Assembly (NCBI GenBank): GCA_022414725.1
Contig: CM039463.1
Span: forward strand, 24,613,707-24,677,706
Direction of reading: 5' to 3'
Source: Microglena sp. YARC
Taxonomy: Eukaryota > Chlorophyta > Chlorophyceae > Chlamydomonadales > Chlamydomonadaceae
Length of the DNA stretch: 64,000 nucleotides
This document shows, piece after piece, positions 1-10,213 of the stretch (position 1 is the first letter of the stretch; each line of letters opens with the position of its first letter). The position numbers were made by a program, and so were the translations under genes. The notes below the pieces were generated by a model that was not told the origin of the DNA, did not search any database, and was given only the letters and a program-made list of their open reading frames with translations.

Positions 1-59
1 GGGAACCTGGCAAGGGCTCGGACCGCAGACCTGTCAGGTAGATGAATTCAGGAGATGGG

Positions 60-290
60 GATATGATAATCGTAAAATTGCATTTTCACTGTAGCACGAA
101 CTCACTAACTCAGGGCCCCCGCCGGTAAAATTTCCTTACCATTTCCTTCCCTCGATAAAACGATTGCTTACTTCAGTTCATTAGTGCTTTTTCGTTTTAG
201 CCCATACTGTCACGGTTGGGCAAATCACTTTAGCCTACTTGGCCTACCCCTGGACTGTAACAACTATCTATCTATGGATGGGTGGTTGTG
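60..290 (+). repeat. Interspersed repeat family, copy 1
   Basis: One of at least five copies of a dispersed element in this window (others near 3,893, 13,925, 35,420 and, inverted, 48,775). Shared landmarks in order are a block reading CACTGTAGCACGAACTCA, a GGGCCCCC block, a TTCAGTTCATTAGTGCTTTTT block, and an end reading GGGCAAATCACTTTAGCC followed by CCCCTGGACTGTAAC. No coding capacity is visible. It is probably a non-autonomous element (SINE or MITE); its class is not decided by the sequence. Confidence 0.7.
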
Positions 291-490
291 TGTGTGTGTG
301 TGTGTGTGTGTAAAATGAGGCCCACCTCTCTCCCAAGAGTCGCAAGCACAGGGCCACCTAGGTTTCATCCCCCAACCGTCAACAGTGACAAGGCAGCAGG
401 GGATGAGGCCCACCACTCTCCCAAGAGTCGCAAACACAGGGCCACCAAGGCTTCATTCCCCAGCACTCCAGCAGTATCATGGCAGTAGGG
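285..490. repeat. TG microsatellite and 88-bp two-copy tandem repeat
   Basis: A (TG)n run at about 285-311 is followed by two copies, 88 bp apart (starting near 315 and 403), of a segment that begins ATGAGGCCCACC and contains CTCCCAAGAGTCGCAA. No gene is evident. Confidence 0.6.
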
Positions 491-606
491 GCTGAGGCCA
501 TCCACTGCCCTAGGAGACGCAGAAGGGGGAAGCAGGGGAAGCAGTGTACTCTGCAGACAGTTAGACACCGAATCTGCTAATATTTTCCTGGTTATATTTT
601 TGTTAC

Positions 607-1240
607 TGCCGAAGACGGCGAGCAGCAAAAATTATGGCTGTAGCCATGTAAACAATTCCATGTTCCAAGTCCCACCTAAGTACTTGCTGTTCGAAACTCA
701 GAGGGGCTTTGTCATAGACCGCAAGAAGGGATAAATACTACCACTACTGCGCGTCAGAAGACTACTTACACGAGGACACACTATTGATGTGTTTGAGTGC
801 TTTCAGCCGTTATGTTGTAGCTAGCTTAAAGCTTAATCAAGGGATCACACTGAAAAAATACCAGTATTTAATATGCGGGACTTCTGGGAGTGAGTGGTCA
901 TAGGTTTGGTGACAGCTGTCTACACCTAAACTGCTGACATATGCCGTATACGTACTGCCCATGTGCGGGAGTACTATGGGGGCGGGGGGGGAGGTGGGCC
1001 ACAAACCTTCATAGTCGACCATAAAAGATCCTTTGCTCGAATTTGAATTTGATTACATGTTTCACGAGTAATTCGCCCAAGATTCTTTCTAGCGCGCTCC
1101 TTGGTAGGCAACTTCGTACCTCGGACTACACATGACTGCACTACATCACTACTGTACTACTGCAGTACTGTTGGCAGATAAAAAAGTAAAACGCAGACAA
1201 GTCTAAATGAAATGCAGCAGAAACTGATGTCAGAGCACTG
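607..1240. other. Unassigned stretch
   Basis: The only recognisable item is at about 607-665, a segment starting CTGCCGAAGACGGCGAGCAGC that recurs at about 48,704-48,760 and is therefore dispersed. No exon, RNA gene or tandem array is seen in the rest. Confidence 0.4.
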
Positions 1241-1245
1241 CTGAC

Positions 1246-1525
1246 TGTACTGTTGTGCCGGCCAGGCCAAGCAAAGCCTGCCAAGTGAAGAGTGCCAGCA
1301 CCTGTGCCGGCCAAGCCAAGCCAAGTCTGTCAAGCCAAGGGCGTCAGCACCTGTGCCGGCCAAGCCAGGCCAAGTCTGTCAAGCCAAGGGCGCCAGCACC
1401 TGTGCCGGCCAAGCCAAGCCAAGTCTGTCAAGCCATGGGCGTTAGCACCTGTGCCGGTTAAGCCAAGCCAAGCCAAGCCAAGCCTGTCAATCCAAGAGCG
1501 TAAGCACCTGTGCCGGCCGCGCTAA
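1246..1525. repeat. 49-bp minisatellite
   Basis: A unit containing CACCTGTGCCGGCCAAGCC repeats with a 49-bp period (starts at 1,299, 1,348 and 1,397), with shorter internal CCAAG repeats. Short open frames across it simply read the repeat. Confidence 0.85.
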
Positions 1526-2075
1526 CTCATGTCTGCCCAGCCAATTTAAGCGAGCATGCGCATGGTAGGCTTGCAGGCGGCAGTCCTGCTGGAGGCTGCC
1601 TTGGTTACGCGAGTAGGCATTGGGAGCTGGGCCCTGATGACAGGGCTGGAGCGGCGGGGGGCCACGGACAGGCCAACGGGCCTGCATCATGCACAAGCCA
1701 CATCGTGGTTGTTTGTTTTTGTTTTTGTTCCAGTTTTAATTGTTGTTGTCAGCGAATTTGTGTCATTTCATTGCTTTTGCTGGTCGTGTTTTTGGTTGCT
1801 GTTTGTTGTTCTTTCATGTAAGGTATTTTTGTTGTTTGCTAGTTTTGTTTTTGTATTGCTTTTGCTGACAGTGTTTTTGGTTGTTGTCTTCATTGTTTGC
1901 TAGTTGTATTGTCCCTTTCTGTCACTGCACTGTCAGCGCCCACCCCTAGACCCTACAACCCTCCTTGGCTTTTCCCTCACCCACTTCCCCTCCAACGACC
2001 TGCCTCCTCCTTCCTTACCTAAAATTGGTGACGTTACTGAGGTAGACGGCTAGCAGCCTTTAAGCCTAGAGCCTT

Positions 2076-2305
2076 GTTAACAAGTTCAAGTTTCCCCCTT
2101 TTACAATGGTTTAGTGGTAGACCAGATCGCCTAAGAATGAAGAGTCGGGGGTTCGACTCCCCCTTCGGTCGCTCTTGGCGTTGCAGGTCGTCATCTACCG
2201 CGATGGTAGCTTGTCCAGTTGAGGTAGGAGACCGCTCCACACCCGCGTACGACAGGCTCCCTTAACACCACGCCCCACCAGGCGTTAACAAGTTCAAGTT
2301 TCCCC
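2076..2305 (+). mobile_element. tRNA-derived SINE with 22-bp target site duplication
   Basis: The body (about 2,098-2,283) starts with a Pol III A-box-like block (TGGTTTAGTGGTAGACC) and a perfect tRNA T-arm/B-box (GGGGG-TTCGACT-CCCCC near 2,147). A non-tRNA body follows, ending in CACGCCCCACCAGGCG. The 22 bp at 2,076-2,097 are repeated exactly at 2,284-2,305, as expected for target duplication by LINE-machinery retrotransposition. The acceptor stem cannot pair, so this is not a functional tRNA gene. The same body and tail occur near 6,810 and 15,121, and the tail alone near 53,706 and 53,866. Confidence 0.88.
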
Positions 2306-2329
2306 TTCCTTGCCTAGTCAACCCAGCCA

Positions 2330-2690
2330 ACTGCCAAACTGAGCAAACTTCCAACATGATCAAAAGCCAACTGCCAACCTCAGCCAACTGCTAACATGAT
2401 CAAACCAAGCCAACTGCCAAACTGAGCAAACTTCCAACATGATCAAAAGCTTACTGCTAACCTGAGCCAACTGCTTACATGAGCAAACCAAGCCAATCGC
2501 AAACCTGAGCCAACTGCTAACATGATCAAACCAAGCCAACTACCAACCTGAGCAAATTTCAACATGATCAAAAGCCAACTGCCAACCTGAGCCAACTGCT
2601 AACATGATCAAACCAAGCCAACTGCCAACCTGAGCCAACAGCTAACATGATCAAACCAAGCCAACATGAGCAACACTCAGATTCTACACT
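2330..2690. repeat. Irregular minisatellite (CCAACTGCYAACMTGA family)
   Basis: Repeats of CAACTGC(C/T)AAC(C/A)TGA alternating with ATGATCAAACCAAGC, roughly 40-60 bp per composite unit, just downstream of the SINE. Confidence 0.75.
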
Positions 2691-2714
2691 TGCTTACCTG
2701 ACATTAAATCCACT

Positions 2715-2965
2715 GGAGGTGGCGGGGGCGCGGCACTTCAGCTTCATGGAGTTGGCAGCGGAGGAGCTGGCAGCACCACCGACAAAGCCTGTGGAGCGGG
2801 ATGCAGCTGCAGAGGACATGGCAGGATGTTTTGATGTTGTTGGGGACCAGGTCACGAAGTTGGCAGCGGCGGAGGAGCTAGCAGCAGACACAAACAAACA
2901 AACAAAAACACCGTCAAAGCCAGAGGATCGAGATGCAGCTGCAGAGAACATACCACGACAGTGAG
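2715..2965. other. Internally duplicated open segment, unknown
   Basis: Two diverged copies about 108 bp apart share GTTGGCAGCGG, GGAGGAGCT and GATGCAGCTGCAGAG (about 2,751-2,820 and 2,859-2,950). Both strands are open: the plus frame reads an ELAAEELAA/DAAAED-type peptide and the minus frame an SSAAASRS-type peptide. It could be an exon plus a partial copy, like the other exon-edge copies here, but no family is recognised and no strand can be preferred. Confidence 0.25.
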
Positions 2966-3074
2966 AGTGATAGACAGGGATGTTCGTCATGGTGGTGGTG
3001 GCATTGCAGGACGCAGTCAGGACGTTCCTACAGCTGCCTACACCCGGTTCCGGTTGTTAAACAGGTGTCCAGGG

Positions 3075-3660
3075 TGTTTTTATGGTGGGGGGGGTGGGGG
3101 GGTTGAAGGACGTAGGGGGTGCCAGAAGCAATCTTGGGGTGAGAGGGAAAGGACGGGAGGGCTAAATCTGGATCTGGCAGGAAGGGCGCTTGAGGATTCA
3201 TGAGGACAGGAACTGCATTGTCTGTGCATTTGGATCGCTGTGCAACGCTTTTGAGTGGGGCTATTGTGAAAATTCTTCCCCTGGGGGAAGGGGTCGAAGG
3301 ACATTAAGGTGCTAGAAGCAAGTTCAGGGGGATGGGGGAAAGGAGGACAGGGCTAAATCTGGATCTGGCAGAAGGGGCGCTTGAGGATTCGTGAGGACAG
3401 GAACTGCATTGTCAGTGCATTTGGATCGCTGTGCAACGCTTTTGAGTGGGGCTATTGTGAAAATTCTTCCCCTGGGGAAAGGGGGTCGAAGGACATAGGG
3501 GGTACTAGAAGCAAGTTCTGGGGATGGGGGAAAGGAGGGGAGGGCTAAATCTGGATCTGGCAGGAATGGCGCTTGAGGATTCATGAGGACAGGAACTGCA
3601 TTATATGCGCAATCGGCTTGCTGTGCAACACTTTTGAATGGGGCTATTTTGAAAACTCTT
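3075..3660. repeat. 192-bp tandem repeat, three copies
   Basis: The segment AAATCTGGATCTGGCAG recurs at about 3,164, 3,355 and 3,547 (spacing 191-192 bp). Flanking sequence in each copy includes GAGGACAGGAACTGCATT and TTTTGAGTGGGGCTATT. The third copy is truncated and diverged at its right end. Confidence 0.85.
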
Positions 3661-3892
3661 CGTGTGCACTACACTATATTGCAGTGCTACGGGCCAAGAC
3701 ATTGGTAACCGCCGGCATTTTCGACCGCTCCACTATTTGGCCTGAGGACCAGGTATCAGCGTTTGGCCAGAACACGTTACAAAATAGAATACCAATCTCT
3801 TGGCACCGCCCACAAGTCAGAGTGACCTCCCGGACCCCCCTGGTTCTGCACTTCACTTTCTAAATACAAAAAGCTACAAGCATCCCAGATGA

Positions 3893-4075
3893 GATGATGA
3901 TTTAATTATATTGTAGAATTAAATGATCATTGCAGCAAGAACTCAGGGCCCCCATCGGTAACGATTGTTTGGGGTTCAGTTCATCAATGCTTTTTCTTTT
4001 TAAGGCTTTCCTATCCAGCTGGGCAAGTCCCTATTTAGCCTATTTGTCATACCCCTGGAGTGTAACATACATACA
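3893..4075 (+). repeat. Interspersed repeat family, copy 2
   Basis: Matches copy 1: GAACTCAGGGCCCCCATCGG, GATTGTTTGGGGTTCAGTTC, GGGCAAGTCCC and ATACCCCTGGAGTGTAACA occur in the same order. It lies immediately downstream of the last recognisable codons of cyclophilin B. The minus-strand frame of that gene runs into the end of this repeat before meeting a stop at 4,040. Confidence 0.7.
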
Positions 4076-4240
4076 TACAAGCAGACACCCACCTGAAGCC
4101 TTGACCTCTCCACAGTCAGCTACACTGATGCTCACGGAAGTGGCTCCACTGCGGCTTCCGCACATCTCAACTGCCCTCACAACCTCGTAGCCCTCTATCA
4201 CCTGGCCAAACACGACGTGCTTGCCGTCCAACCAGGAAGT
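4040..4240 (-). CDS. Cyclophilin B terminal exon
   Basis: After acceptor CACCCCAG the exon encodes [21 protein letters not shown]...[19 protein letters not shown], the canonical cyclophilin C-terminus. If unspliced, the frame ends at 4,040 with a tail read from the dispersed repeat at 3,893-4,075. A donor-like AG|GTGGGT at about 4,093 would end it after KAS. Confidence 0.85.
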   Translation of the reverse strand, partial: TSWLDGKHVVFGQVIEGYEVVRAVEMCGSRSGATSVSISVADCGEVKASGGCLLVCMYVTLQGYDK

Positions 4241-7200
4241 CTGGGGTGGAAGCAGGAGGTGGGGGTGGTTGTGAATTGATTATGAGTTGGATGATGATGA
4301 TGATGATGATGATGATAATGATGGTGGGTGATGATGATGATGAGTTGGATGATGATGATGATGATGGTGGAGATTATTTGATGACCATTAATTGCTTAAG
4401 GATGCTGATGCTGCTGATGATGATGGATACAAAATCTTGCTGCCGCATTCTTTACTCAGTCTCTTCATCCGATCATGAATCGTCTGCCCAAACACAACAT
4501 TCTTGCATGGCGTACGCACTGGATCAATATACAAGCTTGATAAATATATGCCCAGGATATAGTGTATGCACTGGATAAAATATACAACCTTGATAACGTG
4601 AATGCGCAGGATAAAGTGTCTTTATCCTGCGCATTCCTACGGATCATAAAGATCAAGTGATATGGGCTTGATGACGTGCATGCACGAGATGCACTGGAGC
4701 ATGATCCAGGGAAGTGCAGAGGAAGACCCGTTGGTGTTGGAATGAAGTGTATGCGCTGAATATATCTTATGCACTAGATGCACTGGAGCATGATCCAGGG
4801 AAATGCAGAGGAAGACCCGTTGGTGTTGGAATGGAGTGTATGCGCTGAATACATCTTGTGCACTAGATGCACTGGAGCATGATCCAGGTAAGGGCAGAGG
4901 AAGACCGATTGGTGTTGGAATGGAGTGTATGCGCTGAATACATCTTGTGCACTAGATGCACTGGAGCATGATCCAGGTAAGGGCAGAGGAAGACCCTTTG
5001 GTGTCGGAATGGAGTGTATGCGCTGAATACATCTTGTGCACTAGATGCACTGGAGCAAGATCCAGGGAAGGGCAAAGGAAGACCCGTTGGTGTTGGAATG
5101 AAGTGTGTGCGCTGAATATATCTTATGCACTAGATGCACTGGAGCATGATCTAGGGAACTGCAGAGGAAGACCCGTTGGTGTCGGAATGGAGTGTATGCG
5201 CTGAATATATCTTATGCACTAGATGCACTGGGGCATGATCCAAGTAAGTGCACAGTGTATGCGCTGAATAATAAGGAATAAGGAATAGGGAATGAAGCGT
5301 ATGCGCTGAATAAAGTGTATGCACTTACAATGAGCTTGATTAAGTGTATGCAATAGATACACTAGAGCATTAAAGTAGTGCAGTAGTACAGTCTGTCACC
5401 CCCCAGGGAAGTGCAGAGGAAGAAAAGTTGGTGTTGGAATGAAGTGTATGCGCTGAATAAATCTAATGCACTAAAAAAAATGAGCTTGACGAAGTGTATG
5501 CACTAGATGCACTGGAGTTTGAAGTAGTGACAATGAGCTTGATATGGAGTATGCAATAGAGGCACTAGAGCTTAGAAGGAGTACAGTCTGTCACCTACCA
5601 GGGAAGTGCAGAGGAAGAACTGAGACCCGTTGGTGTTGGGACCTGCGTTGGCCATGGAGAGAACACCGGGGCCCAAGTGGGCCAGCTGGAAGTTCTCATC
5701 CTCAACTGCGCCATGGATGGGTGATGGATGGGTGAGTGGGTGGGTGGGCTAGCTGAATATTCTCATCCTCAACTGCGGCATGGATGGGTGAGTGGATGCA
5801 TGGATGGGTGAGTGGACGAGTTGGACAGCTGTCTTGTTTGTATGTACGTTTATAGGGTTGTCAAGTGGGCCAGCTGGAAGTTTTCATCCTCAACTGCGCC
5901 ATGGGTGGGTGGCGGATGGGTGAGTGAATGGGTGAGTGGGTGGATGAGTGGATGGCGGATGGGTGAGTGGGTGGTCGGTTGAGTGGGCAAGCCTGAAGTT
6001 CTCATCCTCAACTGCGGCATGGGTGGGTGGGTGGATGAGTGGGTGTGTAGGTGGATGGGTTGGATAGCTGTCTGTACGTGTGTTTCTAGAGTTGTCAAGT
6101 ATGATACCGTATAGATATATCGACGATATCATATGATATATTGTACATCGTACGATATACCGTATGATATATCGCGCGATGATCCTGAGGACCAGTACGG
6201 TATTGACATCCCTACATGTTTGCATGTCGGGTACGACACAAGACAGTGCAAATCGTTCGCATCAAACTCCAAGTGAACCCCAGCTGGCGTACGAGCTGGC
6301 AGCTTGTACGCCAGCTGGGTTCATTTAGAGTTTGATGCAAAGTTTGACGTGAAGTTTGATGCGAACGATTTTCACTGTCTTGCAATCTTGTAACATACCC
6401 TTGTACATATGTGTGTGCTCAATGATAATCTTGGTTAGTTGTTGAGCCTGCTTCTGACCATAGCTTTTCTTTTCAGCTACGAGCAGCAGCCTCGAGGCAG
6501 CTCCCTGAGCCAGCCACTGGGCCAGGCCCCAAAGTGTCAAGAGAAGAGGAAATCTGGTGCGCCAGCTTCAAGGTGCTCTAGGTTGCATCAGGTTTGGCTG
6601 ACTACCCAGTCAGGGAAGCTGCCTAGCAGCTGCTGCTCGTAGCTGAAAAGAAAAGCTATAGCTACCATAGCTACTGACCATAGCTACTGAAGTTGGTAGA
6701 CTGGCAGCACCGTTAAAATCGGGGCAAGGCTCAGGGGAGAGCCGCCAGTTACACGTCACATGGTGCTGACAACTGGTCACTTAGACCTAGCACAGAGAAG
6801 CCTGCTAAAAGGTCATGATAACGCCTGGTGGAGCGTGGGATTAAGGGAACCCTGTCTTACGGCGGTAGAGAACGAGCTGCTACTTTACCTGGACAGTGCT
6901 TCCTTGGCGGTTGACAGCGACAGCGAACACTAAGGCGCACCCGTAGGGAGTCGAACCCTGCACTTTCTGCCTGATTTCAACGAACTCAACCATTGAGCAA
7001 ATTGTCGAAACGGGAGATACAAGCCTCCTAATGTAAGTGCTGCTTTAGCCACACTTTCAAGGTGTAACATGGCGCTGACGAATTGTAAATTGGCGCTCAC
7101 TCACTCTGAAAAACAATCACCACTACCATGCACAACCAATCACCACTAGCATGCACCACCAATCACCACCCCCATGCACCACCCCCATGCACTACCATGC

Positions 7201-8090
7201 AACATGAATCACCACTACCATGCAATACCATGCATCACCACCCCCATGCACTACCATGCATCACCAATCAACCACCCCCTGCACAACCATGCATCATCAA
7301 TCACCACCACCATGCACCACCCCCATGCTCTACCATGCAACATCAATCACCACTAGCATGCAATACCATGCATCACCAATCACCACCACCATGCACCACC
7401 AATCACCACCACCATGCACTACCGCCCGCAGCCACCTACACTTGTTCCCGTAGATGGAGACTCCGCCAGTTCCATTGCCTCGGGTGAAGTCTCCTCCCTG
7501 GAAGAGGAGGTGGTGGTGGTGTGAGTGGTGGTGGGTGGGTAGTGGGGGTGTGAGTGTGAGTGGGTGGGTATTGGGAGTGTGAGTGGGGGTGTGAGTGGCG
7601 GTGGGTGGGTATCGGGGGTGTGAATGGTGGTGGGTGGGTAGTGGGGGTGTGAGCGGGAGTGGGTGGGTATTGGGAGTGTGAGTGGGGGTGTGAGTGGGGG
7701 TGGGTGGGTATCAGGGGTGTGAATGGTGGTGGTGGGTAGTGGGGGTGTAAGAGGGGGTGGGTGGGTGGGTTAAGTCTCCTACCTGGAAGAGGTGGTGGTG
7801 TGAGAGGTGGCGGGTGGGTGATGGTGGTGAGAAATGGAGGGTGGGTAGTGGGGGGGTAGTGGTGGTGGGTGTGGTGGGTGGAGTCTCCTACCTGGAAGAG
7901 GAGGTGGTGGTGGGTGGTGGTGGGTGAATGATGGTGGTGAGGGGTGGTGAGGGTGGGTAGTGGGGTGGGTAGTGGTGGTGGGTGAAGTCTCCTTCTTGGA
8001 AGAGGAGGTGGTGGTGTGTTTGTGGGTGGTGTTTGTGGTGCTTGGGTGGGTGTGGATGTGGGTGCGTGTGCGTGAGAGGAGAGGTGAGGT

Positions 8091-8163
<73 letters not shown>

Positions 8164-10159
8164 CAAGGAAGCTGACTCACTCAAGCCGCATGTATCTTGA
8201 GACTACTACCATTTAAGCGTTTACCATTGATCACAATAAGACTAGTATTCAGCGGAACAAATGGGGTCACCCACCAAGCTCCATGAACAACTGTACAACT
8301 GTACGTGGGATCCATGTACAACTGTACAACTGCAAATGGGATCCATGTGCAACTGTTCAAGGGATGAATCATGCAATCGTCCACTGAATCTAATATTAAA
8401 AACTGCAGATTGTCAGTACCCTAGAGAGTAGTCAACAAAACTTCAAATAAAAGCGATTTCAAATCAACACAACTTCAAATAAACACGATTTCAAATCAAC
8501 ACAATTCCAAATGAACATGATTCCAAATCAACACAATTCCATATCTACATGATTCCAAATTACTGCGAAACATGACGAGTAAAAGAGAATAGTTGGAAGA
8601 TCCCCCCAGAAGTTGTGGTGTGGGTTTGTATTGGGTCAACACTGGTCTGCATGTGGCAATATAAAGTAGCAATCGAGTGTACAAGACATAGATCAAGATT
8701 ACTGCAGATCATGCTCAGCGGAATTGTGGTGTGGGTTTGTCTTAGGTCAACACTGGTCTGCCTATGACAATGTAATGTAACATTCGAGTATATGCGAGGC
8801 ATAGATCAAGATTACTGCAGATCATGCTCAGCAAAGTTGTGGTGTGGGCTTGTCTTAGGTCAACACTGGTCTGCCTATGACAATGGAATGTGACATTCGA
8901 GTACATGCGATATATAGATCAAGATTACTGCAGATCATGCTCAGCAAAGCTGTGGTGTGGGTTTGTCTTAAATCAACACTGGTCTGCCTATGGCAATGAA
9001 ATGTAGCATACGAGTATATGCAAGGCATAGATCAGCAAACAAGAAAAGTGATGGCCTTACCTGACACATGAAGCTTGGGAGGACTCAAACTAACACCACC
9101 ACCAGTTAACACTAACACCACCAAACAAGAGAAGTGGTGGCCTCACCTGACACATGAAGCTTGGGATGACCCGCTACAAAGTGGAGAAGCCATTGAAGAA
9201 GCGGCATGGAGGGTGGTGGCGGTGGTGGTGGTGGTGTTAGTGGAGAGTTTGTGGTGGAGGGCTTGTGGTGTTAGTGGAGGGTGGTGGTGGTAATGGTAGT
9301 GGTGGTAGTGGAGGGTTTGTGGCGGTTTGCGGTTCTCACAATCTACGTCTCATGAGCCCCAATCGAAATCACCAATGAAGGAGACCCTCCAAACCTGTGT
9401 TTGAGACGTGAGACATAGCGATTAGAAAATCTTTGATCCCGACTCTGCTCAGAGCTTTTTTCTGCTACAAGCAGGGAGAGCTACCTTGGATCCTGTTTTG
9501 GCCTAAAATTGACATCCAATGTAACTCCATTATTACTTCATAGTTACCCCATTGTTGCTCCATTTTTACAATTTTCATATCTCCATTCTAGAGCTATTGC
9601 CATCGACCCATTCCTTGAGAAGTGCACATTATAACATGACCCACCAGCACACCATCGGCCATGTACAAACCAATCAAGCTATTGCCATCAACCCTAACCT
9701 CGAGCCTTGCAAATTAAAAATTCACTCATGTTCAAAACATATCAGCCCAGCTATGGCCATCCGCCAAAAATCTGAACCCATGAGCCTTGCAGCTAAGCTG
9801 TTGGACCAGCGATGGCCGGACTTACGTGGAAGGGGCTTCCGTTGTAGCCCTCGCCCATTGGGGTGAGGCACAGCTGGCGGAAGTTCTGCAGTACAGGGGA
9901 AGTACATAGTTGGTGATTCAGTGCAGCTGTAGATTGCTGGGACATAGGCGACGTTGCTGGCCTACCTGTAGGGAACTGAATGCCTTTGTCCTGCCATACA
10001 GAAAAAAATAAATAAAATGTTGTATTATATAATTATAATAATAATATCTTGTTTCCCCCCTCCTTTTGTTTGAAACTTACACAATTCCCATCTGAATCGG
10101 ACACCGTTTTGAAAATGCGGTCCAAAATCTTTCTTCTGCCCCCCCCCCCCCCCCCCTGC

Positions 10160-10213
<54 letters not shown>

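Noticed and set aside
2098..2175. Functional tRNA gene
   Set aside because: The A-box-like and B-box motifs are present, but no acceptor stem pairs and the sequence continues into a SINE body shared by other copies.
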